This document shows, in pieces, positions 1 through 5,747 of a DNA stretch of 12,371 nt; within the stretch, counting starts at the first letter, position 1; every line of letters begins with the position of its first letter. The stretch is from assembly GCA_030152105.1 (NCBI GenBank), contig JASLIH010000141.1:1-12371 (forward strand). Reading direction: 5' to 3'. The position numbers and the translations under genes were made by a program. The notes beneath the pieces were generated by a model. The model ran no database searches. It was not told the DNA's origin and saw nothing but the letters and a program-made list of their open reading frames with translations. The stretch is from Actinomycetes bacterium. GTDB taxonomy: Bacteria; Actinomycetota; CALGFH01.

Positions 1-1
1 G

Positions 2-94
2 GCCAGGCGGGTGCCGGCCCTGGCCGCCGACGCCGTGACCACCCGGGGCGCCTGGCCCACCCTGCCCGCGGGCGGCCGACCACGGTACCCTTGA
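2..94 (+). CDS. C-terminal end of a possible PfkB-family sugar kinase (partial)
   Basis: An open frame enters from the left edge and stops with TGA at 92-94. Nearly all codons up to about position 76 end in G or C, like the real genes here. The readable tail contains ALAADAVTTRGAWPTLP. In PfkB-family (ribokinase-like) sugar kinases the chain often ends with an alanine-rich helix, then a T.KGA..alP motif, and the tail fits that pattern. Pseudouridine kinase (PsuK) belongs to this family and commonly sits next to psuG, which starts 40 nt downstream. The reading is inference from about 30 residues. The opposite strand also has a GC3-rich open frame over part of this stretch, so a minus-strand gene start cannot be excluded. 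Confidence 0.35.
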   Translation, partial: ARRVPALAADAVTTRGAWPTLPAGGRPRYP

Positions 95-134
95 CCGCTG
101 TGACAGCCCGACCAGCACAGGGGACGCACCGCTC

Positions 135-1025
135 ATGGACAGCCGGATCGTCGTCGCCGACCGCATCGCCAACGCCGCCGCCGTCGTCGCCCTCGAATCG
201 AGCGTGCTCGCCCAGGGCCTGCCGTCGCCGGCCAACCTCGAGTCGGCGGAGGCCCAGCAGGCGGCGGTCCTCAAGGCCGACGCCGAGCCGGCCGTCATCG
301 GGGTGCTCGCCGGCCGGCTCATCGTGGGCGCCGACCCCCAGGAGGTGCAGGCCCTGGCCTCGGGGGCGGTCCGTTGGAAGGTCACCGTCCGCGACCTGCC
401 CTACGTGGTCGCCCGCGGCCTCGACGGGGCCACCACCGTGTCCGCGACCGCCTTCGTGGCCGAGCGGGCCGGGATCGGGGTCCTGGCCACCGGCGGGATC
501 GGCGGCATCCACTTCGGCGGGGGCGACATCTCGGCCGACCTGCCCCAGCTGGCCCGCTCCCGGCTCACCGTCGTCTGCTCCGGCCCCAAGCACGTCGCCG
601 ACGCTGCCGCCACCCTCGAGTGGATGGAGACCCACGGCGTCCAGGTCGTCGGCTACCGCACCGACCGGCTGCCCGGGTTCCTGGCCACCGGCCGGCTGCC
701 CCTGGAGCAGGTCGCCGACGACGTCGACCAGGTGGTCGAGCTGATCCGGGTCCGCCAGGCCCTCGGTACCCCCGGCGCCCTGGTGCTCTGCCAGGACCCG
801 CCGGCCGACGCCGCCATGGACCCCGAGGAGCTGGGCAGCCTGGCCGCCGAGGGCGCCGCCGCGGCCCGCGACGCCCGCGTGTTCGGCAAGGCCCGGACCC
901 CGTTCGAGCTGGACTGGCTGCACCGCCGCACCGGCGGGCGCAGCCTGGTCGCCAACCTCGCCCTGCTGGAGGCCAACGCCGGGCTGGCCGGGGAGATCGC
1001 CACCGGCCTGGCCGCCGCCGGCTGA
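135..1025 (+). CDS. psuG: Pseudouridine-5'-phosphate glycosidase
   Basis: Cytoplasmic enzyme that reversibly splits pseudouridine 5'-phosphate into uracil and ribose 5-phosphate, the second step of pseudouridine breakdown. The 296 residues are close to the usual length of about 300. Family landmarks are all present: ALESSVLAQGLP with the catalytic-site Glu21; WKVTVRDL with Lys82; ATGGIGGIHFGGGDISADL with Asp131 and Ser133 of the metal/phosphate site; VVCSGPKH with Lys152, matching the lysine that forms the covalent ring-opened intermediate in the E. coli enzyme; GYRTDRLPGFL; and near the C-terminus TGGRSLVANLALLEANAG with Asn281. The ATG at 135 is chosen because AGGGGA lies about 10 nt upstream and the homology begins soon after it. 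A TACCCT hexamer at 86-91 is a possible -10 box. The loop between GIHF and DIS is about three residues shorter than in E. coli PsuG (GGVHRGAEHTFDIS), an unusual change beside the active site. The probable kinase partner lies just upstream. Confidence 0.93.
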   Translation: MDSRIVVADRIANAAAVVALESSVLAQGLPSPANLESAEAQQAAVLKADAEPAVIGVLAGRLIVGADPQEVQALASGAVRWKVTVRDLPYVVARGLDGATTVSATAFVAERAGIGVLATGGIGGIHFGGGDISADLPQLARSRLTVVCSGPKHVADAAATLEWMETHGVQVVGYRTDRLPGFLATGRLPLEQVADDVDQVVELIRVRQALGTPGALVLCQDPPADAAMDPEELGSLAAEGAAAARDARVFGKARTPFELDWLHRRTGGRSLVANLALLEANAGLAGEIATGLAAAG

Positions 1026-1029
1026 GCGC

Positions 1030-1227
1030 TCAGGAGCGGCGGTCGCGCAGCGGCCAGGCGCTGGCCACCACGCCAAGGCCGAGCACGATCAGGCCGAGCG
1101 GGACCAGGTAGTCGATCCGCAGCTTCCACACGTCCAGCGCGTCCAGCAGGAACAACACCCCGGCGAGGACGAACAGCACCCCGACGACCAGCGACAGCCG
1201 GTCGGCCCCTCGTAGGCGGTCCGTCAC
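1030..1227 (-). CDS. Small membrane protein with a LiaF/LiaI-type TM module
   Basis: A 65-residue protein starting at GTG 1227-1225. This start overlaps the TGA stop of the upstream gene by 4 bp (GTGA), which points to translational coupling and decides the start. After nine polar residues it is almost wholly hydrophobic: a helix at about residues 10-30 ([20 protein letters not shown]), a short loop with DVWKLRIDY, a second helix at about 42-60, and a basic tail RDRRS. The helix-W-helix layout with [12 protein letters not shown] resembles the two-helix module at the N-terminus of LiaF-like proteins, and it also resembles segments of the two genes upstream. It is probably a small partner of the envelope-stress membrane proteins encoded by this operon. 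Its exact role is unknown. Its stop is separated from the convergent psuG stop by 4 nt. Confidence 0.75.
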   Translation of the reverse strand: MTDRLRGADRLSLVVGVLFVLAGVLFLLDALDVWKLRIDYLVPLGLIVLGLGVVASAWPLRDRRS

Positions 1228-1859
1228 CGTTCCACCCGGACCTGACCGATGCCGACCCGCAGGTCGAGCTCCAGCCGGCGTTCCCCGCCGGCCTCGGCGG
1301 TGGTGTCGACCCGGTTCGCGACCCCGCTCTCCTGCTTGCCCAGCGCCTGGACCTCGCCGAGCCCGGAGCTGGCCACCACCCGGACCGAGACCCCCTCGGG
1401 GACCTGGACGACCAGCTCGCCGATCCCGACCCGGGCCTGCACCGCGGTCGTCCCGGGCGGGACCTGGAGCTGCTGGAGGTCGAGCAGGAAGTTGCCAACC
1501 CCCAGCTCGTACTTGGTCAGCTGGGCCGGGGTGGCCGGCCGCTCGGTGCGGTCCCCGACCCCGCCGGCCAGTGGCACCTCCAGGTCCCAGTCGGCGGCCG
1601 CGGCCACCGACAGGACCACCGTCAGGACGACCCCGACGACCATCATGGCGTGCTGGCGGCCTCGGAAGGCCCCGGCGACACAGGCCAGGCCGACCGCGAT
1701 CAGGGCGGCCGGCAGCACCGCCCGCCACGGCACCTCGACCCCGCCGGCGTCGAGCAGCCAGCCGATCCCGACCAGGACCAGCAGCGCCCCCACCAGCACC
1801 GTGGCCGCGGCCGGCCCGTGCCGGTCGGCCGGAGCAGGCGAGATCGGCTCGGTGGTCAT
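1224..1859 (-). CDS. LiaF-like membrane protein, cell-envelope stress response
   Basis: A 211-residue protein. Three hydrophobic segments at about residues 18-38, 46-64 and 70-88 are followed by a soluble C-terminal domain (about 90-211) rich in beta-strand patterns: [50 protein letters not shown]. Repeated G(V/I)G.(F/L/V) strands of this type mark the right-handed beta-helix domain of LiaF (formerly DUF2154, 'cell wall-active antibiotics response'). In Firmicutes, LiaF restrains the LiaS sensor kinase; actinobacterial relatives usually sit beside PspC-domain proteins, as here. The ATG overlaps the stop of the PspC gene by 4 bp (ATGA), so the operon is translationally coupled. The protein would sit in the cytoplasmic membrane. 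No cognate LiaRS two-component genes are in the window. The family assignment is good; the specific role is inferred. Confidence 0.8.
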   Translation of the reverse strand: MTTEPISPAPADRHGPAAATVLVGALLVLVGIGWLLDAGGVEVPWRAVLPAALIAVGLACVAGAFRGRQHAMMVVGVVLTVVLSVAAAADWDLEVPLAGGVGDRTERPATPAQLTKYELGVGNFLLDLQQLQVPPGTTAVQARVGIGELVVQVPEGVSVRVVASSGLGEVQALGKQESGVANRVDTTAEAGGERRLELDLRVGIGQVRVER

Positions 1860-2305
1860 CGGCGCAGCCCCACGAGCATGACCGCGACCCCGACGGCGAC
1901 CAACGCCACCGGCCAGAACAGCTCGTCCAGGTTGGGGGCGAGCCGGTTCACCAGCAGGACCAGGCCGAGCACGACCAGGGAGCCGCCCAGCACCAGCCGG
2001 CCCGTCTCCCGCCGGGCTTCAGGCGCCGCGGCCAGCGGCTGGCCCGGCCGCTCCTCGGGGATGGCCACCCAGGCGACCACGTAGGCGATCACCCCGAGCC
2101 CGTTGGCCAGGGCCAGGACGATGAAGGCGATCCGCAGCAGCATCGGGTCGACCCCCAGGTAGCGGCCGATCCCGCCGCACACCCCGGCGATAACCCGCTC
2201 GCTGCGGCTGCGGCGCACGACCCGCGGCCCGTCGCCGGCCGGGGGCGGCTCCGGCCCGGGTGGTCCGGGTTCGGGGGGAAGCTGCGTACTCATCCCATGG
2301 AGCAT
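1856..2305 (-). CDS. PspC-domain membrane protein
   Basis: A 149-residue protein. A proline-rich cytoplasmic N-terminus (about residues 1-28) leads into a PspC domain: [39 protein letters not shown], a TM helix, then [14 protein letters not shown]. The motif RVIAGVCGG(I/L)..YLGVDP..(L/V)R is diagnostic for PspC. Two further hydrophobic helices (about 101-119 and 129-145) form the same helix-loop-W-helix module as in the next two genes. PspC proteins sense or report damage to the cytoplasmic membrane in the phage-shock response; in Actinobacteria they often carry such C-terminal extensions and are fused or linked to kinases. It is the first gene of a three-gene operon and divergent from the HAD phosphatase. 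Start: ATG 2305 has AGGA 3-4 nt upstream; ATG 2293 (MSTQ...) is an alternative four residues in. Confidence 0.88.
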   Translation of the reverse strand: MLHGMSTQLPPEPGPPGPEPPPAGDGPRVVRRSRSERVIAGVCGGIGRYLGVDPMLLRIAFIVLALANGLGVIAYVVAWVAIPEERPGQPLAAAPEARRETGRLVLGGSLVVLGLVLLVNRLAPNLDELFWPVALVAVGVAVMLVGLRR

Positions 2306-2335
2306 AAGTCCTGCGCTTCAGGGCACGATACCGTC
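2306..2335. promoter_or_regulatory. Divergent promoter region between the PspC operon and the HAD phosphatase
   Basis: Only 30 bp (42 bp if PspC starts at 2293) separate two divergent starts, so both promoters must lie here or reach into the neighbouring coding sequences. On the minus strand a TATCGT hexamer (plus 2327-2332) fits the actinobacterial -10 pattern TANNNT and would give a short leader for pspC. I see no convincing -35 box and no good Shine-Dalgarno before the phosphatase ATG, so that gene may have a short or absent leader. This is inference only. Confidence 0.3.
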
Positions 2336-3139
2336 ATGACGCTCACCGACCACGACCCTCTGCCCTGCTTCCTCATGGACATGGACGGCGTGCTGGTCCA
2401 CGAGGAGCAGGCCATCCCGGGCGCCGACCGCTTCATCAAGGCCCTGCAGGAGGCCGAGCTGCCGTTCCTGGTCCTGACCAACAACTCCATCTACACCCCG
2501 CGGGACCTGTCGGCCCGCCTCGCCCGGACCGGGATCTCCCTGGCCCCGGAGCGGATCTGGACCTCGGCCCTGGCCACCGCCCAGTTCCTCGACAGCCAGC
2601 GGCCGGGCGGCAGCGCCTTCGCCATCGGCGAGGCCGGCCTGACCACCGCCCTGCACAACGTCGGCTACACCCTGTCCGAGCGGGACCCCGACTACGTGGT
2701 CATCGGCGAGACCCGGACCTACAGCTTCGAGCTGATCACCAAGGCCATCCGCCTGATCGAGCGGGGCGCCCGCTTCATCGCCACCAACCCCGACCCGATC
2801 GGGCCGTCGCTGGAGGGGTCGCTGCCGGCCACCGGCTCGGTGGCCGCGCTCATCTCCAAGGCCACCGGGGTCCGCCCATATTTCGTGGGCAAGCCCAACC
2901 CGCTGATGATGCGGTCGGCCCTGCGGGCCATCGACGCCCACACCGACACCACGGTGATGATCGGCGACCGCATGGACACCGACATCGTCGCCGGCCTGGA
3001 GGCCGGCCTGGAGACGGTGCTCGTCCTCACCGGCATCTCGACCCGCTCCGACGCCGAGCGGTTCGCCTACTGCCCCTCGCGCGTCATCGACTCGATCGCA
3101 AATCTCGAAGTCGACCTCGGCCTCGGCGGCCTCGGCTGA
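2336..3139 (+). CDS. NagD-like HAD-superfamily phosphatase (class IIA)
   Basis: A 267-residue cytoplasmic hydrolase. All four HAD motifs are present in order: motif [10 protein letters not shown] with nucleophile Asp15 and acid/base Asp17; motif II VLTNNS with Thr48; motif [15 protein letters not shown] with Lys186; motif [19 protein letters not shown] with Asp211 and Asp215. The large cap between motifs II and III (about 60-180, including [18 protein letters not shown]) and the IPGA..F...L spacing place it in the NagD/PGP (class IIA) group, whose members dephosphorylate nucleoside monophosphates such as UMP, phosphoglycolate or p-nitrophenyl phosphate. The substrate cannot be set from sequence. 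The length matches E. coli NagD (about 250). ATG 2336 is preferred because the DMDG motif follows at the usual distance; ATG 2297 would add 13 residues and collide with the pspC start. It is transcribed alone and ends at a hairpin. Confidence 0.88.
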   Translation: MTLTDHDPLPCFLMDMDGVLVHEEQAIPGADRFIKALQEAELPFLVLTNNSIYTPRDLSARLARTGISLAPERIWTSALATAQFLDSQRPGGSAFAIGEAGLTTALHNVGYTLSERDPDYVVIGETRTYSFELITKAIRLIERGARFIATNPDPIGPSLEGSLPATGSVAALISKATGVRPYFVGKPNPLMMRSALRAIDAHTDTTVMIGDRMDTDIVAGLEAGLETVLVLTGISTRSDAERFAYCPSRVIDSIANLEVDLGLGGLG

Positions 3140-3155
3140 CCGGGGGGAAACCCGC

Positions 3156-3189
3156 CCCGGGACGCGGACACGGGAAGTGGCGTCCCGGG
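3156..3189. terminator. Hairpin between convergent genes, probable bidirectional terminator
   Basis: Perfect 10-bp inverted repeat CCCGGGACGC (3156-3165) and GCGTCCCGGG (3180-3189) with a 14-nt loop. It lies 16 nt after the phosphatase stop and 19 nt after the convergent GH26 stop. No T-run follows on either side, which is common for high-GC actinobacterial terminators. The position between two tail-to-tail genes supports the reading. Confidence 0.65.
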
Positions 3190-3208
3190 ACGGTAGCAGC
3201 AGCCTAGT

Positions 3209-4339
3209 TCAATTGTGCGGCTGGTTCAGGTACAGGTCGGCGCCGGCGGCGGCGAACCCGGCCTGGGCCTGGGGGGAGCTGTCGGCCAACCAGGCGCACG
3301 GGTCGCCAGGGACCGGGGTGGCCACCCGGTCGAAGTACACCACCGCCCGCACCTTGGGCATGGCCGTCCGGAGCATCGCCGGGATATCGCGTAGCCACTG
3401 CTGCTTGCTGCCCATGGCCGGATCGTCATGGGAGCCGAATTCGCCCAGCATGCGCGGCTTGGTGTTGCCGACCGCGTCCAGCTGGGCGTACATCGGCTGG
3501 GCGACCTGCTGGAGGCTGCGCCAGCTGTCACTGGCCCGGCCGGCGCAGTTGGCCCAGTTGTAGGGGTCCCAGGCCACCCAGTCGACCACGTCGTCGCCCG
3601 GGTACAACGCCCACGACCCGGCCGGGTCGTGGCCCATGAACGACAGGACCCAGACGACATTGGGGGCCACCGGCCGCACCCGCTCCACGATGTGGCGCCA
3701 GGCCGCCTTGAACTCCTCGGCCGAGCCCATGTCGGCCTTGGCGTCGTTGACCGCGCCTCGCTGGCAGGGGCCGAGGTTGTCCTCGGGCTCGTGCATGAAG
3801 CCGACGAACAGCCGGCTGCCGAAGGCGGCCAGTCGCTCCGCCTGGGCGTCGATGGCGGCGTCGTGGGCGCCGGCGGCGATGTCGGCCCAGCAGCTCGTGG
3901 CGCCGCCGAAGACGCGACTCTCCCAGCCCTCGAACAGGATCCGGCCCTGGGCGGCGTAGCCCTGCTCCTCGGCGGTCGGCCAGGTGTCGTTCCAGTCGTG
4001 GTAGCGGTGCAGGATGTCCACCTGCCGGCCGTAGACCGCCTCGCGGGCCTCGACGTCGCCGGCCGCCTGCCCCGGGTAGCTGCCCCACCAGGCACCCTGG
4101 CGGGGCACCAGCCTGTCCGACACCGGCGGGCCGGGTGGGGTCCAGGTCACCGTCAGGGCCGGCCGCCGGGCCGGGTCGGGGTCCTCGCTGGAGGCGAACC
4201 GCAGCTGCGCCCCCTGCCCGGCGGGGGCGGTCAGGGCGTAGCTCGGCACCCTGGACCCGGCCCCCGGCCCGGCCGCGATCGCCGCCCCGGCCAGCCCGGA
4301 CACGACCAGCAGGCTGACGAACCGCCGAGCAAGCGCCAT
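3209..4339 (-). CDS. Secreted GH26-type glycoside hydrolase (beta-mannanase-like)
   Basis: A 376-residue exported protein. Residues 1-23 (MALARRF, a hydrophobic core, then AIAAGPG) form a signal peptide. Residues about 33-67 (LRFASSEDPDPARRPALTVTWTP) resemble the last strands of a DNRLRE-type carbohydrate-binding module; the rest of that module is missing. The catalytic part starts near residue 76 (LVPRQGAWWGSYPG) and shows the clan GH-A glutamate pair: Glu184 in FVGFMHEPEDN as acid/base and Glu300 in PRMLGEFGSHDD as nucleophile, with VAWDPYNW between them and VVYFDR after. This fits family GH26, whose members cut beta-1,4-mannans and related beta-glucans in plant or microbial polymers; the exact substrate is not determined. 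The start has AGG 7 nt upstream. Four cysteines or more in the catalytic part suit an exported, disulphide-stabilised enzyme. The gene stands alone on the minus strand and ends at the hairpin shared with the phosphatase gene. Confidence 0.8.
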   Translation of the reverse strand: MALARRFVSLLVVSGLAGAAIAAGPGAGSRVPSYALTAPAGQGAQLRFASSEDPDPARRPALTVTWTPPGPPVSDRLVPRQGAWWGSYPGQAAGDVEAREAVYGRQVDILHRYHDWNDTWPTAEEQGYAAQGRILFEGWESRVFGGATSCWADIAAGAHDAAIDAQAERLAAFGSRLFVGFMHEPEDNLGPCQRGAVNDAKADMGSAEEFKAAWRHIVERVRPVAPNVVWVLSFMGHDPAGSWALYPGDDVVDWVAWDPYNWANCAGRASDSWRSLQQVAQPMYAQLDAVGNTKPRMLGEFGSHDDPAMGSKQQWLRDIPAMLRTAMPKVRAVVYFDRVATPVPGDPCAWLADSSPQAQAGFAAAGADLYLNQPHN

Positions 4340-4344
4340 GCCTC

Positions 4345-4350
4345 AGCCTA
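4345..4350 (-). promoter_or_regulatory. Possible -10 box of the GH26 gene
   Basis: Read on the minus strand, TAGGCT lies 5 nt before the ATG at 4339 and matches TANNNT. If used, transcription would begin at or near the start codon, giving a leaderless mRNA, which is common in Actinobacteria. No clear -35 box is seen. The alternative is that AGG inside this stretch serves as the ribosome binding site of a longer mRNA. Confidence 0.25.
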
Positions 4351-4448
4351 TTCCGGCGCCTCCCACCGCGAACACGGGCAGAAGCGCCAGCCACCCTCAC
4401 CCAATTGCGGGAGGGGTCGGTTGGCGTCGACCCACCCCGGGCGCGCTG

Positions 4449-4727
4449 CTACCCCTGGGGCTTGTCGCGCCAGGCGGCGGCCCCGGCGGTGGCCCCGGCG
4501 GTGGCCGCGGCCTTGGTCTGCTCCCAGCGGCGGCGGGCGATCTCGGTCGGAGGGCGCTCCAGCTGGTCGACCCACTGGCGGGTCGCCGAGATGAGGGCCG
4601 AGCTCACCAGGGCCATGCCGGTGAAGCCGAGCAGGCCGCCCAAGGCGACCAGTACCCCTCCTCCGACCAGCAGGTTGCGGTTGAGCTGGATGTCTCCTCG
4701 GGAGCCCTGGTCGGCCAAATCCCTCAC
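4449..4727 (-). CDS. Small membrane protein of unknown function
   Basis: A 92-residue protein that I do not recognise. A polar N-terminus (about 1-18) is followed by one long or two tightly packed hydrophobic helices (about 19-48, LLVGGGVLVALGGLLGFTGM then ALVSSALIS), a polar middle with RQWVDQLERPPTEIARRRWEQTK, and an alanine-rich tail (AAATAGATAGAAAW). The RPPTEIARRRWEQ stretch may form a charged cytoplasmic helix. Third-position GC is high, supporting a real gene. The start is GTG 4727; an in-frame TTG at 4718 is an alternative, since GGGGTGAGGGA just upstream could serve either. A GGCGG/CCGCC hairpin lies 14 nt before the start. It is followed 109 bp downstream by the GH26 gene, so co-transcription is possible but not shown. 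Confidence 0.65.
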   Translation of the reverse strand: MRDLADQGSRGDIQLNRNLLVGGGVLVALGGLLGFTGMALVSSALISATRQWVDQLERPPTEIARRRWEQTKAAATAGATAGAAAWRDKPQG

Positions 4728-4740
4728 CCCTCATCAGTTG

Positions 4741-4767
4741 GGCGGACGTACCAATCTGGTACCCGCC
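4741..4767. promoter_or_regulatory. Hairpin or operator just upstream of the 92-residue membrane protein
   Basis: GTACCA (4748-4753) and TGGTAC (4757-4762) form a perfect 6-bp repeat around a 3-nt loop. GGCGG (4741-4745) and CCGCC (4763-4767) extend it to 11 paired bases with a 2-nt bulge. It ends 14 nt before the GTG start on the minus strand, where it could act as an operator for a dimeric repressor or as an mRNA hairpin next to the ribosome binding site. Confidence 0.35.
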
Positions 4768-5069
4768 GACCGAAACTCGCAGACCGTGCCGGACACACGC
4801 TTGCAAGTCGCACCGGCTTCGTCAACACCGACGATTCGAGGGGTATCGACAACGACCCGCCGCATCACCGTTCTGAGGGCAGTCATCTGGGTTCGCGATC
4901 GACGAGACCGGCGAAGGCGGTCCTCGACGACGTCCTTCCCTAAGCCGCCCGCTCATAGCGAGGGGCCGGTGACGGGCCGGTCGACGGCCATGTAGATCGC
5001 CAAGGGCCGCGGAGAGTCCCGATTTGGGAGTCTGTAATGCCTGAAGGCTCCTAAGCGTTCCTTCTGGTA
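4768..5069. other. Stretch without a recognisable gene
   Basis: About 300 bp with mixed third-position composition in all frames and no product I recognise. Short open frames exist on both strands but lack the GC3 signature and ribosome binding sites of the genes around them. Small direct repeats and weak stems (GCCT/AGGC near 5039-5048) are visible but not decisive. Confidence 0.5.
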
Positions 5070-5145
5070 CTGCGCATTGGGCTGCGCAGGACATGACGCA
5101 AGCACCCCGGCCGACCGGTCCCCCCGCGGCCGGGGTGTTTGTTTG
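5070..5145 (+). ncRNA. Candidate small RNA 3' part: hairpin followed by a terminator
   Basis: A perfect 7-bp hairpin, CTGCGCA (5070-5076), loop TTGGGC, TGCGCAG (5083-5089), is followed 10 nt later by a strong intrinsic terminator. No open frame with coding character leads into it on the plus strand, so the transcript that ends here may be a small RNA whose 5' end is upstream, perhaps within 4980-5070. No known RNA family (tRNA, tmRNA, SRP RNA, 6S, RNase P) is recognised. The call rests on structure alone. Confidence 0.25.
5100..5145 (+). terminator. Strong rho-independent terminator
   Basis: CACCCCGGCC (5103-5112) and GGCCGGGGTG (5128-5137) form a perfect 10-bp stem, extended by A-T and G-T pairs at 5100-5102/5138-5140, and followed by TTTGTTTG. 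The T-rich tail is on the plus strand, so it stops plus-strand transcripts. This is the most canonical terminator in the window, yet the nearest plus-strand gene upstream ends at 3139. Confidence 0.8.
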
Positions 5146-5154
5146 CGCGTCCGT

Positions 5155-5178
5155 AACGCCGGCAACATTGCTGGCGTT
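5155..5178. repeat. Inverted repeat, second hairpin after the terminator
   Basis: AACGCCGGCA (5155-5164), loop ACAT, TGCTGGCGTT (5169-5178): ten pairs including one G-T. It begins 10 nt after the T-tail of the preceding terminator. It may be a back-up terminator or a protein binding site. Confidence 0.5.
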
Positions 5179-5275
5179 TCACAGTAGGTCGGTGGCCGGG
5201 TGCGTCCTCGCCTGCGCCCCCCGGGATACCCACCGATCCCGGAGACCGGCTGGACAGCGGGCCGGCCCGGTCCGG

Positions 5276-5317
5276 GCTACAACCCCGGGGCGCACCCCTT
5301 TGCCCCGGGGTTGTAGC
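5276..5317. repeat. Perfect 16-bp inverted repeat
   Basis: GCTACAACCCCGGGGC (5276-5291) and GCCCCGGGGTTGTAGC (5302-5317) are exact reverse complements around a 10-nt loop (GCACCCCTTT). This is the longest perfect hairpin in the window. No T-run follows on either strand and no gene end is next to it, so a simple terminator role is not supported. It could be a remnant of a mobile-element end, a recombination site or an RNA structure. Confidence 0.7.
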
Positions 5318-5455
5318 GCGCTCAGCGGTAGATGCTCGGACCAGGTGGAGCGCCGCGCCCGCACACGTCACTGCCCTGTCTGTCGAGAGGCCGGTGCCTC
5401 GGAGGTCTGACGACCTTCGGCGAGGGAGCCGGCTGTTGGCAGGGGGTTCGCAAAC

Positions 5456-5493
5456 GAGCCTGCCTCCCGCCACGGGCAGCAGGAGGCAGGCTC
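5456..5493 (-). terminator. Perfect 12-bp hairpin, probable terminator of a lost minus-strand gene
   Basis: GAGCCTGCCTCC (5456-5467) and GGAGGCAGGCTC (5482-5493) pair perfectly around a 14-nt loop. Read on the minus strand it lies 28 nt after the TAG at 5522-5524 and is followed by GTTTG. That spacing suits a terminator for the gene end described next. Confidence 0.55.
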
Positions 5494-5521
5494 ATGACCA
5501 GCAGCAACGAACTGCGGGCGC

Positions 5522-5602
5522 CTAGATGTCGTAGAAGTCTACGCCCGCCGGGCTGACCTGCGACCGGTTCTCGGTACCCCAGCTGACCAGGAAGGACGCT
5601 AC
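5522..5602 (-). pseudogene. Orphan 3' end of an unidentified gene
   Basis: On the minus strand an open stretch of 26 codons between a TGA (5603-5605) and a TAG (5522-5524) is read as VASFLVSWGTENRSQ, VSPAGVDFYDI and stop. Amino-acid composition and mostly G/C third positions look coding, and a perfect hairpin follows 28 nt after the stop. No start codon or ribosome binding site is present, so it looks like the retained tail of a deleted gene. I do not recognise the protein. The shared ending YDI with glutamine synthetase is noted and not taken as homology. This could also be chance. Confidence 0.3.
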
Positions 5603-5747
5603 TCAACTCCGGCCATCACTGGTCAGGCTCGGTAGCTGTCACGTGCGCCGGATGTGCGCCCTGGGAGCTATCGGAGGGGAAACCCGAAGGCTTCCTCAAG
5701 CGCCTTCACCGTGGCCGAGCTGGTCCACCACGGGCACCAGGGCCTGT

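Noticed and set aside
1571..2335. Very long N-terminal extension of the HAD phosphatase
   Set aside because: The extension is antisense to the LiaF-like and PspC genes and is Arg/Pro-rich; the phosphatase family starts a few residues before DMDG.
4880..4900. GGGTTCGCGATC looking like a tRNA T-loop
   Set aside because: The flanks do not form a 5-bp T-stem and no other tRNA arms are present.
4338..4943. Long plus-strand open frame crossing the 92-residue membrane gene
   Set aside because: It is mainly the antisense shadow of the minus-strand gene; low-complexity Gly/Pro/Arg translation and no ribosome binding site.
5314..5337. String TAGCGCGCTCAGCGGTAGA resembling a tRNA D-arm
   Set aside because: No T-arm (GTTCRA) with a matching stem, no anticodon arm and no acceptor pairing at the required distance; the first bases belong to the 16-bp inverted repeat.
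5522..5540. Shared 12-mer TAGATGTCGTAG with the 3' end of glnA (8460-8471), both coding YDI and stop on the minus strand
   Set aside because: Similarity does not extend to either side; the upstream residues (VSPAGVDF) do not match glutamine synthetase, so a glnA duplication is not supported.
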